Shown here: positions 1 through 7,581 of the stretch, one piece after another
How positions within the stretch are numbered: the stretch's first letter is position 1
Layout: each line of letters opens with the position of its first letter
Assembly (NCBI GenBank): GCA_003554565.1
Contig: PWGR01000129.1
Span: 1 to 24,137, forward strand
Reading direction: 5' to 3'
Origin: Clostridia bacterium
Lineage (GTDB): Bacteria > Bacillota > Sulfobacillia > SLMV01
Length of the DNA stretch: 24,137 nucleotides
The notes under the pieces: generated by a model
What the model was told of the DNA's origin: nothing
Seen by the model: the letters and a program-made list of their open reading frames with translations, nothing else
Databases searched by the model: none
Translations under genes and position numbers: made by a program

Positions 1-558
1 AAGAACACTACGTTGAAGCGTGAACGGCGCCTGCCGCACCGCACCTGGGTGTGGGATTTCGGCGATGGGGGATCTACCATGATCGAAGATCCTGACAATC
101 TCAGGGGCACCATGGAGCACACCTTTGAGGCCCCCGGGCAGCACCGTGTAACTGCCCATTCTGCATCACCTGACGGCACTGAGCTGCGCGAGATGCAGTG
201 GGACGTGACGGTGCCGGAGGCCGGACACCGTGCGGAGTTTGCCTACGACACGGCCGCGGAGATAATTCCGTCCATATCCCTGAATGGACCACGCAAGTGG
301 GTTGTGGGGCGTTACGCGGAATACTCTGTGGACGTGCAGCTGGAAGAACTGCCTGACGAGATTGAGAACATGGAAGTGGTGGTGTACCCGGGACAGGAAT
401 TTCGCGTGACCTGGGAGCGGCCCGGAACTTTTGAGGTCAAGGCGGCTGCAAACCTCCGTTACAGCTGGAGGTTTGCCGACGGTTCTTCGCGCTACTTTTC
501 GGTAATATATACAGAAAGCCATCCAGTAGAGGTTCTGGCCACGGGTCTGCATAGGTGA
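1..558 (+). CDS. PKD-domain extracellular protein, C-terminal part
   Basis: The reading frame is open from base 1, and the first possible start (TTG at 13) has no ribosome binding site, so this is the 3' part of a longer gene. Near the N-terminus of the visible part is the PKD hallmark W-x-F-G-D-G (WDFGDG), followed about 20 residues later by H-T-F-x-x-P-G, which is the usual PKD beta-sandwich spacing. A second, degenerate copy may lie near the end, where SWRFADG resembles the same strand. PKD domains are found mostly in surface or secreted proteins and mediate protein or carbohydrate contacts. No membrane segment or sorting signal is visible in this fragment, and the enzymatic or structural role of the full protein cannot be told. 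It converges with the carboxyltransferase gene on the other strand. Confidence 0.65.
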   Translation, partial: KNTTLKRERRLPHRTWVWDFGDGGSTMIEDPDNLRGTMEHTFEAPGQHRVTAHSASPDGTELREMQWDVTVPEAGHRAEFAYDTAAEIIPSISLNGPRKWVVGRYAEYSVDVQLEELPDEIENMEVVVYPGQEFRVTWERPGTFEVKAAANLRYSWRFADGSSRYFSVIYTESHPVEVLATGLHR

Positions 559-704
559 GGCAGTGGGTCGGTGCCGGGACAGTCAGCGCGGCTTGGAACC
601 AACTGTATCTCAAAGGGCATCCACGGCGCAGGTCACAAATGCCGCTTACAGCCGCATGATTTCGAAGTTACGGGGAAACGTGGGGGGTGAATGGTCGAGC
701 CTTA

Positions 705-739
705 ACCGGCGGAGGGGTGTGTCAGATCCCTCCGCCGGT
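705..739 (-). terminator. GC-rich hairpin between convergent genes
   Basis: Positions 705-716 and 728-739 are perfect 12-base inverted repeats around an 11-base loop. The hairpin lies 27 bases past the stop of the carboxyltransferase gene and about 150 bases past the PKD gene, so it could end transcripts from either side. There is no T-tract on either strand, so it is not a standard intrinsic terminator. The remainder of 559-765 shows no gene. Confidence 0.5.
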
Positions 740-765
740 GAGAATGCAGGAGTGTTGTGCCGCTC

Positions 766-2112
766 TTACTCTCCGTGCACCTTGCGGTGTTCGAAGTACT
801 GAATTGCCTGTTCCGGGAACAGGGCGTAGGACAGAGCATCTTCGGGTTTGCGGATGTAGTCCTTGATGGCCTCGCGGGCTTTTTCCAAGCCGGGTTCCAG
901 GCGCTCGGCCGGGCGTTCGGTCAGCACTTCCTCGTCGCCGATGATCTGTTTACGCACATCGTCGGAAATCTCTACCGGGGGGCGTCCATACAGGCCGCGC
1001 ACGTAGTCGCGAACCTCCTTGGACTTCACGGCGTAGCGCTTGCCGGTGGCCACATTCAGTACCGCTTGGGTGCCGACAATCTGGCTCATGGGCGTAACCA
1101 GGGGAGGATAGCCGAGATCCTCTCGTACTCTGGGAACCTCGTTCATGACCTCTTCCCACTTATTGCCCATACCCTGTTCGCGCAGCTGTGATCGCAGGTT
1201 GGAGAGCATCCCGCCGGGGACCTGGTAGATCAGTCCACGCACGTCGATGTTCGCCGGAGTGAAGTATTCGCCGTACTGCTCGCTGACCTGCACGAAGTGC
1301 CGGTTGATTTCGGTGAGGTTTTCAAGGTTGACGCCCGTCTCGTAATCGCCGTCCTCGAGTATGGCCACGGCGGTTTCCGTCGCTGGCTGCGCAGTACCGC
1401 CGGAAAAAGAACTGATGCAGGTGTCGATGATGTCCGCCCCTGCCTCGATGCACTTGATGTACGTGGTCAGGGCCATTCCCGTGGTCATGTGGCTGTGGAT
1501 GTGGATGGGAATGTCGATGGCCTTTTTCATTTCTTTGACCAGATTGTAGCCCACGTACGGAGTCATGATCCCGGCCATGTCCTTGATGCACATGGTGTCT
1601 GCACCCATCTTTTCGAGCTTCTTTGCCGTCTCTACGTAGTGCTTCACATCGTGGACGGGGCTTATGGTGTAGACGACGGTTGCCTGCGCGTGGCCCCCAG
1701 CATCCTTCGTTGCGCGGATTGCCGGCTCCATGTTGCGCGGGTCGTTCAGGGCATCGAAGATTCGCAGTATGTTGACTCCATTTTCCACAGTCGCATGGAC
1801 AAATGCTTCGAGGACATCATCCGGGTAGTGCTGGTATCCCAGGATGTTCTGTCCCCGGAGAAGCATCATGAACCCGGGATCCGGGATCCTCTCCCGCAGC
1901 TTGCGAACCCGCGTCCACGGGCACTCCTTCAGGAACCGCAGGGCGCTGTCAAAGGTAGCGCCGCCCCACATCTCCAAAGCCCAGAAACCTGTCTCATTCA
2001 TCAACTCAGCCACCGGGAGCATATCATCGGTGCTCATGCGTGTTGCCATACGGGACTGGTGCCCATCGCGGTATGTGGTGTCGGTGATCTTGATCTTGCG
2101 AGTGTCGCTCAT
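766..2112 (-). CDS. oadA: Oxaloacetate decarboxylase alpha / pyruvate carboxylase subunit B-type carboxyltransferase
   Basis: Biotin-dependent carboxyltransferase of the PycB/OadA/transcarboxylase-5S family, which moves CO2 between oxaloacetate or pyruvate and carboxybiotin. From the ATG at 2112 it has 448 residues. The TIM barrel begins with DTTYRDGHQS (residues 11-20, metal Asp and substrate Arg). The carboxylated lysine is K177 in CIKDMAG, and the HSH metal ligands are H206 and H208. The ATG at 2112 is chosen because GGAGG lies five bases upstream; an in-frame TTG four codons earlier would overlap that site. The protein ends after the barrel and a helical C-terminal domain and has no fused biotin domain; the carrier is the separate gene 25 bases upstream. 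Whether it works as a decarboxylase, a pyruvate carboxylase half or a transcarboxylase subunit cannot be decided, because the partner subunits are not in the window. Confidence 0.9.
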   Translation of the reverse strand: MSDTRKIKITDTTYRDGHQSRMATRMSTDDMLPVAELMNETGFWALEMWGGATFDSALRFLKECPWTRVRKLRERIPDPGFMMLLRGQNILGYQHYPDDVLEAFVHATVENGVNILRIFDALNDPRNMEPAIRATKDAGGHAQATVVYTISPVHDVKHYVETAKKLEKMGADTMCIKDMAGIMTPYVGYNLVKEMKKAIDIPIHIHSHMTTGMALTTYIKCIEAGADIIDTCISSFSGGTAQPATETAVAILEDGDYETGVNLENLTEINRHFVQVSEQYGEYFTPANIDVRGLIYQVPGGMLSNLRSQLREQGMGNKWEEVMNEVPRVREDLGYPPLVTPMSQIVGTQAVLNVATGKRYAVKSKEVRDYVRGLYGRPPVEISDDVRKQIIGDEEVLTERPAERLEPGLEKAREAIKDYIRKPEDALSYALFPEQAIQYFEHRKVHGE

Positions 2113-2137
2113 TTCATCCTCCAATCCGCAGGCTAGG

Positions 2138-2608
2138 TCAAGCCGAATCTATGGTCATGAGTACTGCGTCGCTGTCCACGTTGTCGCCTGAGGATATCTC
2201 CACGGTGGCGACGGTACCATCGGCAGGAGAAACTATTTCATTCTCCAGCTTCAGTGCTTCGAGGGTCAGAACCGTCTCGCCCGTGCTCACTTTGTCACCG
2301 ACGCTGACGTTTACAGACTTGATGGATCCGGCCAGGGGGGCTGTGACTTCCACGTCGCCGCGGTCGGCCGCGGGCTCCTCCCTGGCTGGGGGTTCTTCTT
2401 TTGCAGCGGGGGCTTGTTCGACGACAGGTTCCTCCTTCTTCGTCTCCTCCGGTTTGCTGGCTGCCTCCGGCTCTGGGGGCTTAACCGGACGAGGCTGGGG
2501 ACGGGGAGTTGTGGGTCGGCTGGCGGAGACAGATTCCTGCTCGTCCATCTCCTCTATAGTGACTTCGAATTCCTCGCCGTTGACGGTCACTCTGAGACGC
2601 TTTTGCAT
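2138..2608 (-). CDS. Biotin carboxyl carrier protein with EALKLEN biotinylation motif
   Basis: A 156-residue biotin carrier. A short beta-strand N-terminus (MQKRLRVTVNGEEFEV) is followed by a Pro/Glu/Ala-rich flexible linker (about 29-83) and a C-terminal biotinyl domain (about 85-155). The target lysine is K120, but the usual A-M-K-M is A-L-K-L here. The other landmarks are normal: APLAG before it, and PADGTV after it. The start at 2608 is chosen because the MQKRL N-terminus is typical of these carriers and lies 7 bases after the end of the upstream membrane-subunit gene. GAGGAG, sitting over that gene's last codons, can serve as ribosome binding site and suggests translational coupling; a longer reading from 2671 would overlap the upstream gene. 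Its role is to swing carboxybiotin between active sites of the adjacent carboxyltransferase and an unseen partner. Confidence 0.87.
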   Translation of the reverse strand: MQKRLRVTVNGEEFEVTIEEMDEQESVSASRPTTPRPQPRPVKPPEPEAASKPEETKKEEPVVEQAPAAKEEPPAREEPAADRGDVEVTAPLAGSIKSVNVSVGDKVSTGETVLTLEALKLENEIVSPADGTVATVEISSGDNVDSDAVLMTIDSA

Positions 2609-2615
2609 GTTGTGC

Positions 2616-3203
2616 CTATCTCCTCTCAACTTTATCAATCCTGATTGCTCGCGAGGTGCTTTCGTCGTCAAAGTACGCCGCAGCGGCAGCGGTTATAGCC
2701 GCAACCTTCTTGCGGTCGTCCCGCGCTGTGCGTATGGAGAGGCTCTGCGGCATGCCCCCGACGGATTCAACCACTGCTGCCACCACTGCGGCGACCTTCT
2801 GCGGGGCATGTGTCTCGGCCGTCCGGATGGACATGTGTTCGGGTATGTAGCCGACGGTATTTACCACGGCGGCGGCAATAGCCGCAGTGGTGCGAGGACT
2901 CACGTCCGACGGGATCTCAAAGGGTGGATCCGGGGCGGGTTCGTGCTCAACCACCCTCTGTTGAGCCGGAACCGGATCTCGCTGCGGCTCTGGGGTTGCA
3001 GGCGATGGTTTGATGCGTTCTTTCTCCTTTACTTCCGTTCGGGAGGGTGCTCCGTGCCGGGGTGTGCCGGTGTCCGGCTCCCGAAAGAAGTAGTTCATGA
3101 TCTCCAGTATCACCCACAGCAGTATCAGGACGGTGAAGACCACCGTCAGGCCGGTGACTGTGGTGAGTAGTTCGTCTGTTGCAGCTGCCAAAAGATTTGC
3201 CAT
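2616..3203 (-). CDS. OadG/MmdD-like membrane subunit with three C-terminal repeats
   Basis: First gene of the operon, 195 residues. One hydrophobic helix (about 14-40) is followed by a Pro/Glu-rich charged linker (about 41-100). This is the plan of the gamma/delta subunits of Na+-pumping decarboxylases (OadG, MmdD), which anchor the carboxyltransferase and help assembly. The C-terminal third is unusual: three tandem copies of about 29 residues (102-130, 133-161, 163-191). Each has an Ala/Val-rich helix; the first two end in S-I-R-T-A and the third in the degenerate A-I-R-I-D. In Veillonella the small MmdE subunit resembles the C-terminus of MmdD, so a single Ala-rich unit of this type is known; three in a row is not something I recognise. 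The start ATG at 3203 has only a weak AGGA upstream. Family assignment is good; function in this operon is inferred. Confidence 0.75.
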   Translation of the reverse strand: MANLLAAATDELLTTVTGLTVVFTVLILLWVILEIMNYFFREPDTGTPRHGAPSRTEVKEKERIKPSPATPEPQRDPVPAQQRVVEHEPAPDPPFEIPSDVSPRTTAAIAAAVVNTVGYIPEHMSIRTAETHAPQKVAAVVAAVVESVGGMPQSLSIRTARDDRKKVAAITAAAAAYFDDESTSRAIRIDKVERR

Positions 3204-3252
3204 GGTGTTCTGTCCTGGGACAATCCCACCCCCTTCGATGGGCTCAATAAGA

Positions 3253-3261
3253 TGGTATAAT
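3253..3261 (+). promoter_or_regulatory. Extended -10 promoter (TGGTATAAT) for the amidohydrolase
   Basis: A perfect TATAAT (3256-3261) with the extended -10 TGn directly before it; no good -35 is visible. It would give a leader of about 190 bases before the amidohydrolase start at 3457. In that leader, CCC-TAA-GGG followed by six T's (3315-3331) and an AGGAGG with a six-codon mini-ORF (3385-3405) can be seen. No other gene is visible in 3204-3456. Confidence 0.45.
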
Positions 3262-3283
3262 GCCCTCCTTCATTCCAACCCTT

Positions 3284-3312
3284 ATACTAATGAATCACCC
3301 GGCCTCCGCCAA
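3284..3312 (-). promoter_or_regulatory. Candidate promoter for the carboxyltransferase operon
   Basis: On the minus strand TTGGCG (3307-3312) and TAGTAT (3284-3289) are separated by 17 bases, each matching four of six consensus positions. This would place the transcript start near 3277, about 75 bases before the ATG at 3203. It is the best match on this strand in the divergent intergenic region, but modest. Confidence 0.35.
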
Positions 3313-3456
3313 GCCCCTAAGGGTGTTTTTTGTCGAAAGATCCAGGTACCTTTCTTTTCCGAAATGAGGAGGACTTATTCCTCAATGCAAGGAAAACATA
3401 AATAACGATGTGTGTCCACAGTTACTTGCCATCTTTTCGTTAGGAGGGGATGCTGA

Positions 3457-5103
3457 ATGCACGGTTTGGGTGATGGCTATCCCGATACAGTACTCATAAA
3501 TGGTCCCATATACTCTGCAGCAGGGGACGACGCCGCAGCTTCTGCCATGGCGATACGGGACGGTGTGATCGCGGCGCTGGGGTGCACAGATGAGATTCAA
3601 GCTCTTGCCGGGGACAGGACCCGAGTAATTGACCTCAAGGAGCGGTCGGCCATTCCCGGGATTGTGGATTCTCACAATCATCTGCCCACCGCCGGTGCGA
3701 TGATGAGCGATGGTGTGCTTCTTTTTGACGCCGAGAGCATATCTGATCTGCAGGAGATTGTGCTTGCCAGGGTGCGAGGTGCAGAGCCAGGGGAGTGGAT
3801 TCTCGGTGCGGGGTGGATAGAGAATCAGTTTGCGGAATGGCGAATGCCTACACGGTGGGATCTCGATGAGGTCGCCCCGGATAATCCAGTGATTCTCAAT
3901 CGCCTCTTCGGCATGTGCGTGGTCAATTCCCGGGCCCTGGAACTGGCGGGCATCACCGAAGACGGGGGCGACCCCGAGCGTGGCATTGTTGACCGGGATG
4001 AGTCCGGACGTCCGACCGGTATTCTGCGTGCGGGGGCGGAAGAGGCAGTGCGGTCGGCCATGCCCGACCCAGGTGCAGGCGAGCGGGTCCGCCAGTACGA
4101 GAGGTACATAGCTGCGGCCGCAGCGGAGTATGTGCGGTATGGTATTACCAGCGTGCTGGACCCCGGGGTGCCTCCGATGGTAATGCGTGCATACCAGAAC
4201 GTATGTGAGCGGGGAGATCTACCGCTGAGGGTGAACATGATGCCGGTGTGGTACGGCCTGCGCCCCAGTGAGGATAAGAATCTACCGGGCAGGCTGGATC
4301 ATCTGGGTATCCGGACCAATTTCGGTGATGACCGGCTGCGAATAGGTGCCCTGAAGATGGCCATAGACGGCGGTCTGGGCAGCAAGACGGCCTTGATGAA
4401 TGACCCCTTCCGTGACGGGAGCTGGAGTGAGATCCCGCTCCGCCTCGATGCCGAGATGCTGCGGAACTGGTTCACGGAAGGTCACTCCATTGGCTGGTCC
4501 ATCGGTATACACTGCTGTGGGGACCGGGCCCAGGATATGGCCTGCGAAGCGTTCGATTCGGTGCTGAAGGAGATGCCGCGAGATGACGTGCGGCACAATA
4601 TAATACATGGCTACTTTCCTACTGAGCACTCTCTCGAGCTGATGAGGCGCCATGACCTGGCAGTCTCCGCGCAGCCCGGGTTCATATGGGTGGAGGGGGA
4701 CCTGTACTTCGAGGCTGTAACTGCAGAGAAGCTGACCGGGTTTACCCCACTGAAAACCTACGATGAGGAGGGTATCGTGGTTGCCTGCAACTCAGACATG
4801 ACGTCCGCGCACTACAATCCCTTCTGGGGACTGCACAGTGCGGTGACCCGGCGGACCTCGCGTGGAGAAGTTCTTGGTGACGAGGAGAAAGTGGACCGCT
4901 TCACGGCGTTGAGGATGATGACGAGAAACGGCGCATACCTGATGTTCTGGGAGGATGTAACCGGGTCGCTGGAGCCCGGCAAGGCGGCGGATATAGCAGT
5001 CCTTGACCGGGATTTCGGGGAGATTCCCGATGAACAGCTGCGCGATCTGGTCGTGGACATGACTATGGTTGATGGGGAAATGGTCTACCAGAGGGATCAC
5101 TGA
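3457..5103 (+). CDS. YtcJ-like metal-dependent amidohydrolase
   Basis: 548 residues, the usual length of the amidohydrolase-3 (YtcJ/NfdA) family of cytoplasmic metal-dependent hydrolases that cleave amide or imine bonds. An N-terminal beta-sandwich leads into PGIVDSHNH with metal ligands H73 and H75. K300, in the segment before IDGGLGSK, is the candidate bridging carboxylated lysine. H352 (in IHCCGD), H380/H384 (in HNIIHG) and D447 (in CNSD) complete the metal site. The C-terminus returns to the sandwich with the typical LEPGKAADIAVLD. The ATG at 3457 has AGGAGGGG about 7 bases upstream; an earlier ATG at 3450 is out of frame. There is no signal peptide. The substrate is unknown, and the neighbours (a divergent carboxyltransferase operon and downstream sucCD) do not identify it. 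It appears to be transcribed alone from the extended -10 promoter at 3253. Confidence 0.85.
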   Translation: MHGLGDGYPDTVLINGPIYSAAGDDAAASAMAIRDGVIAALGCTDEIQALAGDRTRVIDLKERSAIPGIVDSHNHLPTAGAMMSDGVLLFDAESISDLQEIVLARVRGAEPGEWILGAGWIENQFAEWRMPTRWDLDEVAPDNPVILNRLFGMCVVNSRALELAGITEDGGDPERGIVDRDESGRPTGILRAGAEEAVRSAMPDPGAGERVRQYERYIAAAAAEYVRYGITSVLDPGVPPMVMRAYQNVCERGDLPLRVNMMPVWYGLRPSEDKNLPGRLDHLGIRTNFGDDRLRIGALKMAIDGGLGSKTALMNDPFRDGSWSEIPLRLDAEMLRNWFTEGHSIGWSIGIHCCGDRAQDMACEAFDSVLKEMPRDDVRHNIIHGYFPTEHSLELMRRHDLAVSAQPGFIWVEGDLYFEAVTAEKLTGFTPLKTYDEEGIVVACNSDMTSAHYNPFWGLHSAVTRRTSRGEVLGDEEKVDRFTALRMMTRNGAYLMFWEDVTGSLEPGKAADIAVLDRDFGEIPDEQLRDLVVDMTMVDGEMVYQRDH

Positions 5104-5248
5104 GCAGGGAAGTGGGCCAGCGCCGCACGATTTTCCCGGGGGAGAAGGAGTGCAGGATCCCGACGGTGAATTATCAGGTGAGGCCCTGCAAGAAGCGAAG
5201 CGGGGCCCGCTTCCGGAGCAGCGTTGAGTTGACTGATGCGGGATGTAC

Positions 5249-5294
5249 CCGGCAGGGGCTGCCGGCAGGAGGTGGCGCGCCAAGCGCCACCTCC
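5249..5294 (+). terminator. Two adjacent perfect hairpins after the amidohydrolase gene
   Basis: The first hairpin has 7-base arms 5249-5255 and 5259-5265. The second has 11-base arms 5268-5278 and 5284-5294 around a 5-base loop. They lie 145-190 bases past the amidohydrolase stop. No T-tract follows directly; a run of eight T's at 5341-5348 is 46 bases further on and not adjacent to a stable stem. They probably mark the 3' end of the amidohydrolase transcript. The rest of 5104-5536 (433 bases) shows no convincing gene. Confidence 0.45.
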
Positions 5295-5490
5295 ACAACG
5301 ACTGGTCGCATGGCCTCACCATCGTGCTGACGAGTACTCATTTTTTTTCGCCGAGCGTTTTCGAACTGACTCATCAGTGATATGCTGTTGACGTGGATGT
5401 GCCTCCGCATGAGGCGCCCTGTGCTCGGCATGGGATGCATGCTTGATTCTGGAGCTGAATACATGCATGAGGTCAACTGCTCGTTTTTGG

Positions 5491-5536
5491 GGAGGTGAGG
5501 GGGTAAGACCCGGGGAAACTCCGGGTCTCCCAAGAT
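5491..5536 (+). promoter_or_regulatory. sucC translation start region with a hairpin between RBS and ATG
   Basis: The only good ribosome binding site before sucC is GGAGGTGAGGGGG, starting at 5491, about 40 bases before the ATG at 5537. Between them is a perfect 8-base-pair hairpin (arms 5506-5513 and 5521-5528). A stop codon at 5504 rules out an upstream start. Looping out the hairpin would bring the site to a normal distance of about 11 bases. This may be a translational control element. Confidence 0.45.
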
Positions 5537-6661
5537 ATGAAGCTCTATGAGTATATGGCAAAGGAAGTGTTTCAGCAGTACCGGATACCGGTTCCGCGCG
5601 GCCGGGTTGCAGCCGAGCCGCACGAGGCGGAGGAAATTGCGCGTGAGCTTGGCGTCCCCGTTGTGGTGAAGGTCCAGGTCCTCGCGGGGGGAAGAGGGAA
5701 AGCGGGAGGAGTCAAATTTGCCGACAACCCCCGAGAGGCGAAACATGTGGCTGATGAGCTGCTGAAAATGGAGATTCACGGTTATCGAGTGCGGAGGGTA
5801 CTGGTCGAGGAGAAGGTGGATATCGATCAGGAGATTTACCTGGGGATTACCATCGATCCTGGGGACCGCTGTCCCATATTAATTGCCTCGTCACACGGCG
5901 GGGTGAGCATTGAGGAAGTACCTGACAAACACATCGTACGGGAGCGGATTCCCATGCAGTGGGGGCTCTATCCCTATCAGGTGAGGGCCATTGCAGAACG
6001 GATGGGTCTGGATGGTGGGCTGGGGCGCGACTTCGGAAACATAGCCATAGCCCTGTACCGTCTCTTCAGGGAAAAGGATGCAGAACTGACAGAGATCAAC
6101 CCCCTGGTTGTGTCAGGCGATCAAGTGTTGGCCGCCGACGCCCGCCTTAACGTGGATGATGACAGTCTGTTCAGGCACGATTTGCCGGATACGGAGAAAC
6201 TTTCCGAGATTGAGGAACGTGTGGCTGAGATAGGGCTGTCCTACGTACAGCTGGAGGGCGATGTGGCGGTGCTGGCCAACGGTGCCGGCGCCACTATGGC
6301 CACCATGGATATCCTGCAGCAGTACGACAGTGCTGCCATGAACTTCCTGGATGTGGGCGGGGGTGCCGGTGTCGAGTCGATGACCGAGGCCCTGAGGATT
6401 CTTGCTGACACCGGTCCGCGTGTCCTTCTGGTCAACATCTTCGGCGGTATCACCCGCTGTGACGACGTCGCAGAGGCAATCCTGCGGGTCCAGCGCGAGG
6501 GCGTGCTTCGCGACCCGCTGGTGGTCCGCCTCATCGGTACTAATGAGGAGCAGGGAATCGATCTTCTGGAGGAAGAGGGCATCACGGCCTTCCGCAATCT
6601 TGAGGATGCAGCGCGGGTGGCGGCCGGGACGCCGGCATCCGGCGGCGCGGAGGAGGATTGA
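5537..6661 (+). CDS. sucC: Succinyl-CoA synthetase (ADP-forming) beta subunit
   Basis: 374 residues with the family's usual opening (MKLYEYMAKEVFQQY resembles the standard start). The ATP-grasp domain carries GGRGKAGGVKF near residues 54-64. The C-terminal ligase domain carries NFLDVGGGAGVE and VNIFGGITRCDDVAEAI, the region that faces the alpha-subunit phosphohistidine. Together with sucD, three bases downstream, it makes or uses succinyl-CoA with nucleotide phosphate. A malate-CoA ligase (MtkA) has the same architecture and cannot be excluded from sequence alone. The length is slightly shorter than the E. coli protein (388) and normal for the family. The 5' leader contains an unusual hairpin between the ribosome binding site and the start codon. 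Confidence 0.92.
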   Translation: MKLYEYMAKEVFQQYRIPVPRGRVAAEPHEAEEIARELGVPVVVKVQVLAGGRGKAGGVKFADNPREAKHVADELLKMEIHGYRVRRVLVEEKVDIDQEIYLGITIDPGDRCPILIASSHGGVSIEEVPDKHIVRERIPMQWGLYPYQVRAIAERMGLDGGLGRDFGNIAIALYRLFREKDAELTEINPLVVSGDQVLAADARLNVDDDSLFRHDLPDTEKLSEIEERVAEIGLSYVQLEGDVAVLANGAGATMATMDILQQYDSAAMNFLDVGGGAGVESMTEALRILADTGPRVLLVNIFGGITRCDDVAEAILRVQREGVLRDPLVVRLIGTNEEQGIDLLEEEGITAFRNLEDAARVAAGTPASGGAEED

Positions 6662-6664
6662 AAT

Positions 6665-7528
6665 ATGGCAATTCTGATTGATGACAAGACAAAACTGCTG
6701 GTGCAGGGAGCCACAGGGCACCAGGGTTCATTTCATACCAGGTTGATGAGTGATTATGGGACCAGGATAGCCGCCGGAGTGACCCCCGGCAGGAAGGGAG
6801 AAGAAGTCAACGGCGTTCCCATATACAATACCGTCGAGGAAGCGACGCAGTGTCACGGACCGAATGCTGCAATCCTGTTCATCCCGGCTCCTTTTGTGAA
6901 AGATGCGGCGTTCGAGGCTATTTCCGCCGGTCTCAAACTTCTGGTCATCATCACCGAACACGTCCCCCTGCACGATGCGATGGAGATAATGGCTTACGCG
7001 GAGGAAAAGGACGTGAGAGTCGTCGGTCCCAACACCTTCGGAATCATCACACCGGGCAAATGCAAAGTTGGTTTCATGCCCGGACAGATCTTTGAGCCCG
7101 GTCCCGTAGGCTTGGTATCTCGTAGTGGTACGCTGAGTTACGAGATAGCCCACAATTTGTGTCAAGAGGGTCACGGGATTACCACTTCCGTCGGAATTGG
7201 CGGCGATCGCGTTGTGGGTATGAACTTTGTGGACATCCTGAAGGAATTTGAACATGACGATGAAACTGAGGCGGTCGCCCTGGTCGGTGAGATCGGTGGT
7301 ACAGCTGAGGAGGAGGCTGCCGAGTTTATCAAGACAATGGACACCCCTGTCGTCGCCTATCTGGCCGGCAAGAGCGCACCTGTGGGCAAACGTATGGGGC
7401 ATGCCGGAGCCATTGTGGAACGCGGTCGCGGAAACTATGCCAGCAAGAAGGAGGCACTGGAGGAGGGAGGCGCTGCAGTTGCGGCCCTTCCCTGGGAAGT
7501 GCCCGTCCTGGTGGGCGAACACCTGTGA
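6665..7528 (+). CDS. sucD: Succinyl-CoA synthetase (ADP-forming) alpha subunit
   Basis: 287 residues. The CoA-binding Rossmann domain opens with ILIDDKTKLLVQGATGHQG, then GVTPGRKG and VVGPNTFGIITPGKC. The catalytic phosphohistidine is H246 in GKRMGHAGAIV, at the same residue number as in E. coli SucD. GEIGGTAEEEAAEFI is the usual interface segment. Start ATG 6665 has GGAGG over the last codons of sucC, so the two subunits are likely translationally coupled. PNTFG replaces the more common PNTPG. With SucC it catalyses succinate + CoA + NTP to succinyl-CoA; a malate-CoA ligase small subunit (MtkB) is the alternative. A strong hairpin follows the gene at 7555. Confidence 0.93.
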   Translation: MAILIDDKTKLLVQGATGHQGSFHTRLMSDYGTRIAAGVTPGRKGEEVNGVPIYNTVEEATQCHGPNAAILFIPAPFVKDAAFEAISAGLKLLVIITEHVPLHDAMEIMAYAEEKDVRVVGPNTFGIITPGKCKVGFMPGQIFEPGPVGLVSRSGTLSYEIAHNLCQEGHGITTSVGIGGDRVVGMNFVDILKEFEHDDETEAVALVGEIGGTAEEEAAEFIKTMDTPVVAYLAGKSAPVGKRMGHAGAIVERGRGNYASKKEALEEGGAAVAALPWEVPVLVGEHL

Positions 7529-7554
7529 TGCAGTACTGATGTGATGAGATGGAA

Positions 7555-7581
7555 CGGGCCCGGGGTCGCGCCCCGGGCCCG
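7555..7581 (+). terminator. 11-bp perfect GC hairpin after sucD
   Basis: Arms 7555-7565 and 7571-7581 are perfectly complementary and all G/C, around a 5-base loop. The hairpin lies 27 bases after the sucD stop. There is no T-tract, so it may be a 3'-end stabiliser or a partial attenuator between sucCD and the CoA-transferase rather than a classic terminator. Confidence 0.5.

Noticed and set aside
1297..2136. 279-codon open frame on the plus strand
   Set aside because: Antisense to the carboxyltransferase gene, which carries full catalytic motifs.
5112..5330. Small plus-strand frame after the amidohydrolase
   Set aside because: It contains both perfect hairpins, has no ribosome binding site and no protein-like composition.
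5332..5348. Palindrome GAGTACTC followed by eight T's as an intrinsic terminator
   Set aside because: The palindrome has no room for a loop, so no stable hairpin precedes the T-run.
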